Source: Saturnia japonica (lineage: Eukaryota > Arthropoda > Insecta > Lepidoptera > Saturniidae). From it: DNA of 64,000 nucleotides. Of the stretch, positions 11,658-24,000 are shown one piece after another (within the stretch, counting starts at the first letter, position 1; each line of letters begins with the position of its first letter). The notes under the pieces are model-generated. The model ran no database searches and was not told the DNA's origin. It worked only from the letters and a program-made list of their open reading frames with translations. The translations under genes and the position numbers were made by a program. The stretch is from the NCBI GenBank assembly GCA_033032175.1, contig CM065304.1, positions 7,874,001-7,938,000 on the forward strand. Reading direction: 5' to 3'.

Positions 11658-12246
11658 TCTCCCTATGCACCTCCAGCTTTATAAAAACATTAAGGATAAG
11701 GAGAGACTCGTACAAGGTAGAGTTGGGGTCAATCAATTCAGTTCTTTGACATAAGTTGAACCTAACCTTTTTTATTTGTTATATACCCTAATAGGTACTG
11801 TAAAAATAAAACAAACAACATACTAATTAATGACTTTTTAATACATTTTATACACATATTGTATTGCGTTAATTAATTCTTGAAAAACATCTTTATGCAC
11901 TATTTTTATTTTTCTTTGCCAAGAATGTTCACTGAGCCAGTCTGTGAAGTTTCCCTACAAGTGGCTCACTAGAGTCCAACACTTGCACTAAACTTGATTC
12001 TTCAGACTGCATGGCAGAACATGAAACCTGGGGCTTCAGAGCCATGTTGTTAGTCAAACGTTGTTTTCACCAACAGGAGTACGTAAACGCTCTTAACTGC
12101 TAGGGTCAAAAATGATGACTAACAATGATAATGATGAGAGTAACAATACAAAATGGCGTCAGTTTTACATTTTATTACACAAGCCGGCAAAAGACTATAA
12201 TTAATTTTAATAGCTTGTAATGAAAATAATCCTGTAATTTAATATA

Positions 12247-13533
12247 TTAGGTCTTTACCTATGAAATTGCCGTTTTGTATGAAAAAATTTAAACAAAATT
12301 TTTTCATGTATTTTTTATTTGTATTAATCAAAGTAATCACCCATGCAATCAATGCATCTTTGCCAGCACAGTGGCAGTTTATTGATGCCCTTCTTAAAGA
12401 AATCAGCTGGATGGGAGGCAACAAATTGTACAAAGGCATTTTGTACTGCCTCTCGGGTATTGAATTTTTTCCCCGCCAAGAACTTATCCAAATTCTGGAA
12501 AAAGTAGTAGTCTGTAGGCGCAAGGTCTGGTGAGTAGGGCGGATGACAGAGAACTTCCAACCCCAGTTCTTGCACAGACAGTCTGCTGTGCGGTATGAGG
12601 ACGCACGTTGTCGTGCAGGAGCAGCGGAGACGAGCGATTGACCAATGCTGGTTGGAGATGTGCCAGCTTCTCCATCATTGTGTTCAGTTCTTCACAGTAC
12701 ACATCTGCAGTAATGCTCACCCCGTTTGGTAAGAAGCTGTGATGAATCCACAACGGCGCTAGACCACCAAACAGTAACCATCACTTTTCTAGGGGTAAGT
12801 TTTCGTTTAGGGCATTGTTTAGGTGCTGAACCAGGATTCAACCAACTTGCTGAGCGCTTGCGGTTATCAAACAGAATCCATTTTTCATCGCAGGTAACAA
12901 TGCGGTTCAAAATTCCTTCATTTGTGTGTCTGTTGAGCAGTGCAAGGCACGTCTCGACGTGTACTTCGCGCTGGTGATCATTGAGTTCGTGGGGCACCCA
13001 TTTGTCAAGCTTTTTTACCTTGCCAATTTGACGCAAATGGACCAATATTGTTTTGACGCTAACGTCGAAAGCTGCTGCTAATTCAGCCGTAGATTGTGTA
13101 TCATCAGCTTCCACAATCGCCTTTAATTCGTCATTGTCGACCAAAGTCTTCGGATGACTGCGAGGTTCATTTATCAGGTCGAAATTCCCAGAACGGAAGC
13201 GAGCAAACCAATAACAGGTGGTGCGTTGGTTTGTAGTGTTAGCTCCGTAAATGTCGTTGATGTTGCGTGCCGCTTGTGCCGCGTTGCTGCCACGACGGTA
13301 CTCATATTCCATAATTATTCGAATTTTTTAACGTATCCATGATGACAAAAAATATTGAAATGCGATGAAAATGTAACACTAATCAATAAACAAATGACTA
13401 CTTTTGGAAAAAGAATTCCATGTTTTTAAAATAAAATTAATTTGAAATTAGAATTCTTAGGCAAACAAAAATTATTTTGATTTGAAATGGCCAGTACTGC
13501 AGAAAGGCAATGTCATAGGTAAAAAGTCTTATT
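12247..13533 (-). mobile_element. Mariner transposon, near full length, inactive
   Basis: The ends are imperfect terminal inverted repeats: left TAGGTCTTTACCTATGAAAT.. and right, reversed, TAAGACTTTTTACCTATGAC... share AC.TTTACCTATGA.ATTGCC. About 1.29 kb with TA at the edges, the usual mariner size and target. The transposase runs on the minus strand from 13312 to 12324 in three frames. It contains CDEKW, HDNVRPHTA and YSPDLAPTDYYFF, the three catalytic Asp boxes of the D,D34D type. Confidence 0.88.
12324..13312 (-). pseudogene. Mariner transposase, frameshifted
   Basis: Start MEYEYRRGSNAAQAARNIND at 13312. N-terminal helix-turn-helix region with a WVPHEL linker motif (known mariner signature), then IVTCDEKWILFDN with the first catalytic Asp. 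Near 12745 the frame shifts to the piece 12753-12484 with LLLHDNVRPHTAQQTV. Near 12575 it shifts again to 12575-12324 with CHPPYSPDLAPTDYYFF. Between the second and third Asp about two residues are missing relative to D34D spacing, so a small deletion accompanies the second shift. The reading frame cannot give a working enzyme. Confidence 0.9.
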
Positions 13534-14470
13534 ATATAAATTGATAAATATATATGTGCATGAAAATGATTGAAATGAGTACAAAATACAATTATTTACA
13601 TAAATTTATATAAAATAAAATGTTACTGAACATATGACAACTTAACCTAGGTAAAAGAACTAAACATTTAATTGCGTGAATTCTATCTTATCTGTGGTAG
13701 GGATTGACAAATATTGCAAAAATAATTGATTTTTATTTTATTTTTTTCTCAAAAACTAGGGGTTTCCGCATTTTGAAACTTTGCATGTGCTTATAATAAT
13801 GTAACCTTTCTGTAAAAAAAATGTCATCCCCCAACTCTATGGACGTTAATGGAAAGCTGCGCCAAAAATAATACTCCTAGCCAGAGTTATTCGGTTTCAA
13901 AGTTTGAAAGTCAATTTTGACAAAATTGAATTATGAATAACAATAGTGTTAAAATTTGGAATTGGCACTCGCCGGCTGCTGCCATTGCAAGTTCGACAAG
14001 CTCGATGTCATAAGCCTAAAGAAAAGACTGAACCAAAGAAAGTTGTTGAAGCTTATTATACAAACAAATAGTACTTTTGCACAAACAAATTCACATTTAC
14101 CCACCCACACTCACAGACAAAACTGTTAGTGTAATTAATAAGTTATTCTTAGTTATTTCCCTTTTAAATATTTGTCTTATTTATTTTATACATATTTGTA
14201 TATTGTAGTCACATATTTGAGAAAATTTTAGTATATCCATTGCTTTTGAGGAATGTTGATGATTGTAATATGGCTACTACAAATATTATCATCAACATAA
14301 TTATCAATCTGTAATTACTAGATTTAAGCAATCTAAAATTGATTCCATTGTGATATAACTGGTAATTTGCTTAATCGAGCACACACATACTATGTAATAT
14401 TTACATTATTAATACTATTTATCTATGCTTTTGACATATATAATCTGATATTAACTAACACTTTCAGGAT
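13534..14470 (+). other. Upstream region of the COQ8 gene
   Basis: AT-rich with no long ORF. The COQ8 start codon lies three bases after a good acceptor (CTTTCAG ending at 14467), so a non-coding first exon and the promoter are expected further upstream here or in the mariner-bearing region. I cannot place a TSS. Confidence 0.4.
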
Positions 14471-15010
14471 ATGTCACATATTAATGAATTTATGGGTATC
14501 ATGCGAGGTTTGTGGCTTGTGGCTGAGGCAGGTGCAAAAGTACAACAAGAAGTATTTAAGTCAATATGGCTTAATTCTAATGTACCTTCCTTGATACAAG
14601 CCTGCCCAACTAACCCTCTTACTGCTTCCAATATGAACTCTGAGCTTATAAAAGATGTTTTAGAAAGAGCGTTAGTGGTAGCTCACGGTTTTAGACATTA
14701 TGCAATAATGCATGTGCCTAACTTAAGCACTGTCGCAGAAAATAAAGCTGATATGGATCCTCATATGAAAGAAGAGATTGAAGAACTGAACAGAGAGTTT
14801 AATAAGACATTTGAGAATTTTAAGAAAGAAGAGAATAAATCTCCAGTATCATCACCAGTTGAGTTTGTAGCTCCACTTGAAAATATGCAATCAACAATGA
14901 GAAAGATAGAACCTGAGAAAATTGACAATATGCGACAAGAAGTAAATGTCATTAAACACCAACCTAATACAATAGCGTCACCAAAACCAGTGGCCAAAAA
15001 GAAAATAAGA
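14471..15010 (+). CDS. COQ8: COQ8 exon 1 (coding): N-terminal region
   Basis: 180 codons from ATG to the donor GTATCA at 15011. Starts [20 protein letters not shown]; the rest is polar and Lys/Glu-rich. Because the acceptor sits only 3 bases before the ATG, this is probably the second transcribed exon. The open frame runs on to 15172, but the next exon's [11 protein letters not shown] joins exactly at 15010. Confidence 0.88.
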
Positions 15011-18000
15011 GTATCAGTTAGTATTGATTTTACTTTTTCTATATTTATTAAATTGATTTGCATTTTGTTCTTGATAATGCAATATGTCCTATGTCAAAAG
15101 GCTCCATCTCAATTACATAATATTACATGTATAGCTATTTTCCCATTAGATCCACATTCAAAATTGATTTAAATAACACTATATGGATTTTACTATAATG
15201 TATAATACTATAATGATATAAAACCATGATATGCATACCTCACACCTAGCAAATTAATTTAAACAAAATTATCTCCTATAAAATTAGTTCATAGTGACAT
15301 AATCTGTTTTACAGTATCACTGACAATTTATTTATATTATATCAAATTAAATCATTTTAAGGTTGCCTAGATACACAAAGAAGCCAAATTTGACATTGTT
15401 TCACAACCATGGTACTCTAAATACTATAACGTCATTGAAATAAAAAAAAAAACCGGAATCTCATAGTATGCTTTTTTAGATCTTTATGTACCTTTTTTTC
15501 TTTATCATAAGTTCACAATCACTTGGTATTTTATATATAAACACCAAGTAAAAAAATCCAAAAAATATACCACCTTAATAATGGCTAATGTGGTGTCTGG
15601 ATTAATGATTTACAAGTTATATTCTAGAACAACATTAATATAGTATATGTTTGAATATTATATTTCTCATTAGTTTATTTTGAAAAGCATTTTATTCTTG
15701 TAGTTGAGTGAGCATTCGAAGGCCCGTGTGGTGCCATCTTCGCGTATCGGGCGCATGATTTCATTTGGATCGCTGGCGGCAGGCTTGGGTGTGGGAACTG
15801 TTGCTCAATATGCACGGAATACTCTACAATCAGTAACGGGACATGTAGATGAGACAGCTAATACCTTTCTTTCACCTGCCAATGCAGAGAGAATTGTTGA
15901 TACTCTTTGTAAAGTTAGAGGTTTGTAATTTTCTTTATTGCATATTACAAGAAATAGTAAGAAAATTATAATACTTAGAAAAGAGTCATACATGAACTAA
16001 TTAATTATGTCTAATATGGGTATAGTAGAAATTTGTTTATAGTCTTCATTAATTGGTTACAAATTGTTGTTTTTTATCTCTATGATTAAACTTTACAAAG
16101 AAGTCAAATTGTTTACAAGAAATTTACATTTCCCTCAGGAGCTGCTTTAAAACTTGGCCAACTACTCAGTATACAGGATGACACTGTGATATCACCAGAG
16201 ATGCAGCGCATATTTGAGCGTGTACGACAATCAGCAGACTTCATGCCTACTTGGCAAGTAGAGAAAGTTATGAGCTCTCAACTAGGCCCCGAGTGGAAGA
16301 ACAGGGTGAAGAGCTTTGAAGAGAAACCTTTTGCTGCAGCTTCTATAGGTGTGTATAGATTTAGTGCTTTAAAACATATATTAGTTTTGTCTCTTCTATA
16401 CACTGTAAAAAATTTGTAAAATTACAATTGTTCTACAAACCAAAGTATGAGTAAATTACAAAAAAAATGCATAGTAATCCAACTTATAATGCTGTGCTGC
16501 ATTTTGATTTTTCTTTAGTTATTTGATTTTCGCCCGACCTTTGTCCTGAAACACTCCAGTAATTTTTTTAAAATATAATTTTTCCAATGAATCCAAAATA
16601 GTGTGTCCAGTTTGCCATAGGGTATTTAAGTTTGTATTCTGTAAACACACCCTAATGTCAGCGCCAATATCGGAGGAGTGGTGGGGAGCGCCCCAAATCG
16701 TTCTCTTGATCGCCTCATGTGTAGGCAAATTGGTATCAGTATTATTATTATTCTCACTACTTCTGAAATTGGGTCAGGTGAATCCACGATTTAGGGACGA
16801 TTATTGCCTATGGAGGGTTGTCGTATCGTACGAAGCTAAACGGGGGCCGACTTCACCGCAGGGCGTAGTGTGCCTGCGAGTGCAGCTAATGTATTTTCGT
16901 GTTTTTATTATTTTTTATTCGTGCAAAAAAAAAAAAAAAACGAAGCAGAAGGAACGGGAGGCCTGTAAGAAAATCATTGATCTCTTCAAGGAGTTGTCAA
17001 ATCAACTGATCCGGAATGTCTCTTTACATTCATGTAGCTCAATTCATGGCGTTTCATCAAATAGGTCTTTCTTTTTCATCTCTAACTTGGTCGCACCATA
17101 GACAGTGCAAGAGTAATGCCTATTCTTTGAGGTTTTGATGGTGTCGGCGGCAGCTTGATCGACGAGCGCTTTGCTGCATGATCGGTTTGGCACTGAGTGA
17201 CAGGAACGTGTGTAGAGTAGCGGACGATTTTACCCCACCACTACTCACTGGATATTGCCACTGATATAAGGGGTGTATGTAGTAGCTTTTGAATAAATTA
17301 TATATTAACTAATAAATATTAATTGTTTATAGGTCAAGTACATCTTGCAGTATTACATAATGGTCAAGAAGTAGCAATGAAGGTTCAGTATCCAGGAGTA
17401 GCGAAAGGCATAAACAGTGATATTGATAATCTCATTGGAGTGTTAAAGGTAGTGTTATAAGACAATTTTTTACATAAAATATTGTCCATTTTTTCGTTTA
17501 TACATTACAATTGCTCAAGCGAGACTTGAACCATCGACCTCTCGTACTGTACATACAACAATGCGTACAAATTTGATCATAACACAGCTAGACCAATTCC
17601 ACGACAGTCATGGTCTTGAAAATCTATATGTATGTGTTTATCACTTTTTAGTGTTGGTCGGGTCAACACATTTCCAGTTTAGCTCCCATCCCGAGATAAG
17701 AAAATTTGTTTAAAAAAATACCTTTTTGCAAAAATTTGATTATGACATCAACAACCGAGTATATCTGCAATGATATATTATGTATTATATAATAAGAAAT
17801 CTTTTAACAAAAAAGAAAACCACCTTAAATAGTTTTGAGGAGTTCCCTGGTGTATCTTCGAATTGTAATGTTCAAAGCCATTGAAATTAAATTGGGAACA
17901 CCCTCGAGGTATCCTCTTTCCAACAAAAAAGATCATCCAAATCGGTTTATAAATAAAGAAGTTATGGCTCAACATCCATTAAAAAAACATTCCAATTGAT

Positions 18001-21000
18001 AACCTCTTTCTTCTTTTAAGTCATTTATAGAATGAAAACTAATCCTCTGTTACAGATTTGGAATGTGTTCCCTAAAGGAATGTTCATAGACAACATAGTA
18101 GAAGTTGCCAAGAAGGAGTTATCCTGGGAGGTGGATTACATTCGTGAAGCTGAATGCACAAGAAAGTTCAAACAACTTCTTGAACCTTATCCGGAGTATT
18201 ATGTCCCTTCAATCGTGGGTGAGTATTCTTTTTAAATTAATTATAAGCCGACTGCTGTAAGCGCGACCCTTCTGAATGTTTGCGGGACGCAGGGGTGGCA
18301 GGTGTACTCGGATATACACGGTATTGAGATATTACCCTACATCTTAAGATCAATTGCATGATTACATATTCATAGTAATAAAAGTCGTTGGTTGGCGGTT
18401 TCATACAGACTGTTTTATTCAAGTCATTCATACATAGACAATAGACAAAGTTTTCACCTCAATGTCTCATAGATGGCGCTACTTGTACATTATATTAACA
18501 TTATATTTGATAATATTCTAACACCCCCACTTTATCAAAATAACAACACTATCAAAGTATTACATACAGTGGAGAGGTAAAGCTACACATTAAAAAAAAT
18601 GCCTTTTAAACTCAATATACAATAACAAATACAGTATACAGTTCTGCCTTGGCTATTTTAAATTAACAATTCCAAAATCTTTCATGAACTTATAATGTTT
18701 AACAGCTGGCAGACCTTTGGTTAGCAAGTCAGCAGGCATGTTAGCTGTTGACAAATATCTAGCTTCAACTATATCATTTCTTAAAACTTCTCTAATGAAA
18801 TGATACCTGATATCAATATGTTTTGACCGTTTATGTGACTGATCATTATTTGCTGACTTTAATGCACTCTGACTGTCATTGTACACAACAATTTTACTAT
18901 AAGAACCAAATATTTCAAACTCTAACTTCTGTAAATATATTGCTTCTCGACATGCTTCCGACAAAGCCATATATTCTGCTTCACAACTACTAAGAGCAAC
19001 AGTTCTTTGTTTCTTGCTTTCCCAAGAAATTACAGCACCTGATTTAGTGAAACAGAAACCAGTATATGAGCGTCTGTCAGTGGCATCACTTGCCCAATCA
19101 GCATCCACAAAACCTACAAGCTCTGCACTTTCTTTGGAATATTTTAAACAATAGGTCTTAGTCTGTGTCAAATATTTCAGAATTCTTTTTGCATAATTCC
19201 AGTGTACATAAGAATAACAGTTGTTAAACTGGCTTAAATAACTGACTGAATAGGATATATCAGGACGAGTTAGGACAGCTAAGTATATTAAACTTCCTAT
19301 TAATTTTTGATAAGGTAGCTTTTGTTCACATACATTAGACTTATCAACATTCAATTTACATTCTATAGGGGTTTCTACTGCATGACATTCAGACATATCA
19401 AATTTTTCAAGTAACTGATTAATATACTGTTCTTGATCTAAAGTAATTACATTGGTGCTTTTGTTAATGTTAACTCTCATGCCCAAATAATTTCTCACTT
19501 GACCTAAATTCTTTATTTTAAATTTTTGACTCAAAATCTCTATTAAATTATCAGATTCAGACTTACAATTTGAATATACTAGAAAATCATCGACATACAG
19601 TCCAACTATAGTTTTCTTATTATCACTATGATTTTTAACAAATACACAGGGTTCTAATTTACATTTTCTAAATCCTGATTTACATAGTATCTCCTCAACC
19701 CTTTTATACCATGCTAGAGATGATTGTTTTAATCCATAAACAGCTTTTCTTAACTTTAAAACTTTATTTGAATTATTTATGGGAAAACCTTCAGTAAATG
19801 CATAAATATGCTTTCTTTTAGATGACCATTAAGGAAAGCTGTTTTCACATCTAGATGAGTGATGTCCATGCCTAACTGGACACTTATGGCAAACAACAAA
19901 CGCAGGGTTGAATGTCTAATAACTGGACTGAAGGTTTCTTGGTAATCAATACCAGCCTTCTGGGTAAAACCCTTGGCTACAAGCCGCGCACGATATGTCA
20001 CTTTATTGTCTGAGTCAAACTTTTTTTAAACACCCACTTACATTGCACTACACTCGCGCTGCTGGGAGTATCGACAACCTCCCATGCTTGATTGTCTTGG
20101 AATGACTGCAGCTCCTCTGCCATGGCCTGCGACCACATCAGTCGCTCTGGCCCACTGATGGCCTCTGCATATGTCAGTTCATCTTCTCCTGTAGCTGTAG
20201 CACACATGTTGACGATACCGTATCTATCTGGCTTTCTCCTCTGACGCTTCTCTGTTACTTCTGGAACTGATGTAGTAGAATCTGCATGTGGTATATCTGA
20301 AGCTTCTTCTGTACTCTGTTGAGCTGAACTAGTCTGTTCAGTGTTCAGGTTTTCTCCACAAGCTTCTGACTCTAAACTTTCTTCTTCAACATCCAAGTAA
20401 TCAGATTCTGAAGAACTTGACTTGTTCAGGGGTTCAAGTTTCTCCACAGATTCCTCTACCAACTCCCCCACTGAATCTGTGCTTTCTAGAGAAACCGTTA
20501 CAGTCTCTAGACACTTGGGTTTTTCTTGTATTATAACATCCCTACTTGTGGTGACTTTATTCTTTACTGGGTCATATATTCGGTAACCTTTGACATTATC
20601 ACTATAACCAACAAGTATATGTTTTCTTGACTTCCTGACCCACTTAGCTCTTTTTTCTTTTGGTGTGTGCACCATCACTGGACTCCCATATACACGTAAA
20701 TGTTGTATATCTGGTTTCCTACCAAACCACATCTCATATGGAGTCTTTTCAATACCTGAAGCTGTAGACCTGTTTTTGAGATATACTGCGGTATTTGCAG
20801 CTTCTGCTCAAATTTTTTTATCTAATTCTGCTTCAAAAAGTAGACATCTAGCTCTCTCCACAATGGTGCGATTGCTTCTTTCGCTGAGTCCATTCTGCTC
20901 TGGTGTGTAAGCATTTGATTTTAGATGAATTACCCCTTCATGTTTCAAAAAATCTCTAAAATCATTGCTGCAATACTCACATCCATTGTCTGTGCGCAAT

Positions 21001-24000
21001 ATTTTTATTTTTCTGTTTTGAAAGTTCTCCACCATTGACTTAAACTCTTTAAAACAAGTCAGTGTTTCACTTTTACACTTTAAGAAGTACATGAAGGTCA
21101 TTCTGGTGAAGTCGTCAATAAATAGCAAAAAATATCTTGCACCACCAATGGATTTGCACTCCATCGGTCCACAGATGTCTGAGTGCACAGTCTGCAAGAT
21201 TTCTGTAGCTGGTGTACTTGTCGTAAATGGTAATCTTGACTGTTTGCCTTCACAGCAAATTTGCCAGCTAGACTTGTCACAAATTTGTCTGAGTAATCTA
21301 TTCCATTGACTAAACCTTGCTACATCTTGTTCATATCTGTGCTGTTTAAGTGTCCAAGCCTTCTATGCCATGTTTGTCCATCTACTGTTGATGATGATAA
21401 CAAACAAGTCTCATTTTGCAAGATTAACTTGTATACATTATGTACAAGTTCAGCTTCCGCAACTATATTGCCTAATCTGTTTTAAGGGTTTAAACACAAC
21501 ACTATTTCCATTTCTTATCAATTCACTGACTGATAGTAGGTTAGTCGCAAGAGTCGGTACGCACAACACGTTCATCACTGTAACCTCGTATCCGAAACTC
21601 GTCGTGACATCTACGTCACCGGCACATAATACAGGCACTTTCATTTTGTTTGCTACTGTGATTTCAGGTAAACTTGACGAATCCGTCCTATTTGTCAACC
21701 AACTTTCGTTTGTAGTCATATGTGTACTGGCTCCCAAGTCAACATACCAGTCACATTTATTAAAGTTGCCGCTCAGAAAAACAACACTGAATGCATTTGT
21801 TTGCTTTTTCTTCTCTGTTTTTTTCGTTTCTGAATGGACATTGAGACATGAAATGTCCAGATTGTTTGCATTTGTAGCATGTTATTGTTTTGTTATTTCT
21901 GACATTTGAGTTTGACATTGACGTACTCGGTGCATAGTTATTCGGAGTCGGTCCGCCATGTTTGCTATTGTTGCCAACTTTACCAAGTTTCTTCTTCTGC
22001 CAACTTCGGGCAATAAATGCTGAGTTGTCATTGCCGTTCATTTCAACAGAACCGTCATTTTCCATATCTAACAACTTTGTTTTTATGGAATCTGCCGTCA
22101 TCTGGATTCCGGAATGCTCTATTGCCATGATCATTGGCATAAACTTATCTGGTAAACCAGCTAGTAACAATGACCCAACCCAATCATCGTTTATAATGAA
22201 TCCAGTACCGCTTAATCGTTGCGAAGTTTCCACAATCTGCGTAACGTAACTAGTCATATTTTCACATGTTTCTAGTCTAATGGAGATTAAATGACGTAAC
22301 AAAGTTATTCTTCTTGAAAATCCCGCATCATCAAATAGAGCTTTGAGTTTTGACCATAACTCCTTTGTTGTCTTCGTCTCCTTTATGTGCACAAACAATG
22401 CAATAGTCAGGATCAATTTTGCGCGTGCTCTGGCATCTGCTAATGTCTGTGCTGCATCTGTCGCCGCTGCTTCTTGCATGAGGTACTTGTCCGTGTCCTC
22501 AAGGATTAGCAAGTTTTGTACGGCGAACGCCCAGTCATCATAATTTTCACGACCCTTGAGCTTTGGCACACTCGCAATAAGACTTGAGTTCATCTTGATT
22601 GATGTCACACGCGTAAAATAAACTAAAAAACTAACAATAACTCTTCTAAAAACGCAGTAACTTTAATTTACTTTGCAAAATCTGAGTAGCCCACAACCTA
22701 ATAAAAGTCGTTGGTTGGCGGTTTCATACAGATTGTTTTATTCAAGTCATTCATACATAGACAATAGACAAAGTTTCACCTCAATGTCTCGTAGATGGCG
22801 CTACTTGTACATTATATTTGATAATATTCTAACACATAGGTCATGATATTTTTAGGGCAATACGTCTTAAGCAACCGCCTGGAGGAAAATCTCGTCCAAA
22901 TAAAGCGGATTATTCTAGAAAAAAATAAAAACAAAAATTGAAGATAATGTATATATTAATATGTGAAACAAAAGCTTTTTACACCTTTTTAAGCGTATTG
23001 CGTGCATGGAAGGCTGTTCGATTTGGCATGGTTAAAGTTTATATGGAGAAGGAGTGTAAAAAGCTAAAAATCTATAATATCTGTTACTAATATATTAAAT
23101 TCCTAACCTAACCAGTGCCATTGAACTTAGACCCCCCAAAATATTGACATTGTCACTCAACGAAAAGTGACAAAAAGTGATGTAGATAATACTCATTGTT
23201 TAGGTTAATGAATACTGCAAATGTCAAACAGGAAATATTCTATGATCAAAATGTCGCTGGTCGAATTTCGACCTTAGAGCGATCGCTAGTTTAAATAATT
23301 GTGTAAGGGTTTAAGAGCCGCCACAAGATGTTCCGAGGAACTGGTAAAGGTTGCTGGAAGCCGGTAGAGGCGGGTAGCACACGACCGGTCATTGTGGCGA
23401 TCATTTGAGTAGGCTTATGTCCAATACTAGACATCTAAAATGATGATGATGACCACTAGTTGTTTTATAAAGCTTTCTAGAAAGCTATATTCCCTTATTA
23501 CAGCTGAACTATGCGCACAGGAAGTAATAACGACCGAGTTGATCGACGGCGTTCCTTTGGACAAGCTATTCGATGCTCCGTATGAAATGCGGGTCGACAT
23601 TGCTGCTAAGATCATGCGTTTGTGTCTCCGGGAGATGTTTGTGTTCCGGTGCATGCAAACTGACCCGAACTGGGCTAATTTCTTTTACAACACGAATACT
23701 AAGCAGGTATGTCTTTGGTTATCCGTGTTATATTTGATAATTTGATACTAACTTCTCATCTGCTATTATTATTTACTTGTGAAAACTTCCAAATGGCCTT
23801 CACAATTATCTTTAAATTATCATTTTTTTAATTGTTTTTAGTAGTAAGTTTTCCTTGTAATTGTAAAATAAATAAAATAAAATTGTAAGGCCTGGTGGTG
23901 CAGTCATTGTAAGCTCTACTATTGAGTCGAGAGTCAGCGGTTTCGATCTTCGCCCGTGACTGACTTTTGTATGATAAACATAATATGTATTGTTGCACCA

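Larger units (their letters stand above)
8991..12240. other. Intergenic region with low-copy repeats, no gene seen
   Basis: AT-rich DNA with several repeat-like pieces described separately (9304-9440, 10241-10400, 11592-11657). The GC-richer block at about 11040-11690 has short ORFs on both strands but no recognisable protein; it reads like transposon-derived DNA of unknown class. I see no host gene. Confidence 0.4.
18376..22834 (-). mobile_element. Ty1/Copia-type LTR retrotransposon, 4459 bp, antisense in COQ8 intron 5
   Basis: Two LTRs (18376-18523 and 22699-22834), 5-bp duplication CATAG, a polypurine tract AAAGTGGGGG next to the 3' LTR (18524-18533) and a primer-binding-like GGTTGTGGGCTACTCAG next to the 5' LTR (22682-22698), similar in start to copia's internal initiator-tRNA-Met site. 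On the minus strand the order is gag with CCHC knuckle, protease, integrase, RT, RNase H, the Copia order. The single polyprotein is broken into at least five open pieces. The LTRs differ by 2 substitutions plus 1-bp and 11-bp indels, so insertion is recent. Confidence 0.95.

Noticed and set aside
15011..15172. Extension of COQ8 exon 1 to the stop at 15172
   Set aside because: The next exon's conserved [11 protein letters not shown] joins in phase only from the donor at 15011; the extension is intron.
16601..17101. 166-codon plus-strand ORF in a COQ8 intron
   Set aside because: Runs through an A16 tract ([10 protein letters not shown]) and has no recognisable domain or splice logic; treated as part of an unclassified insert.
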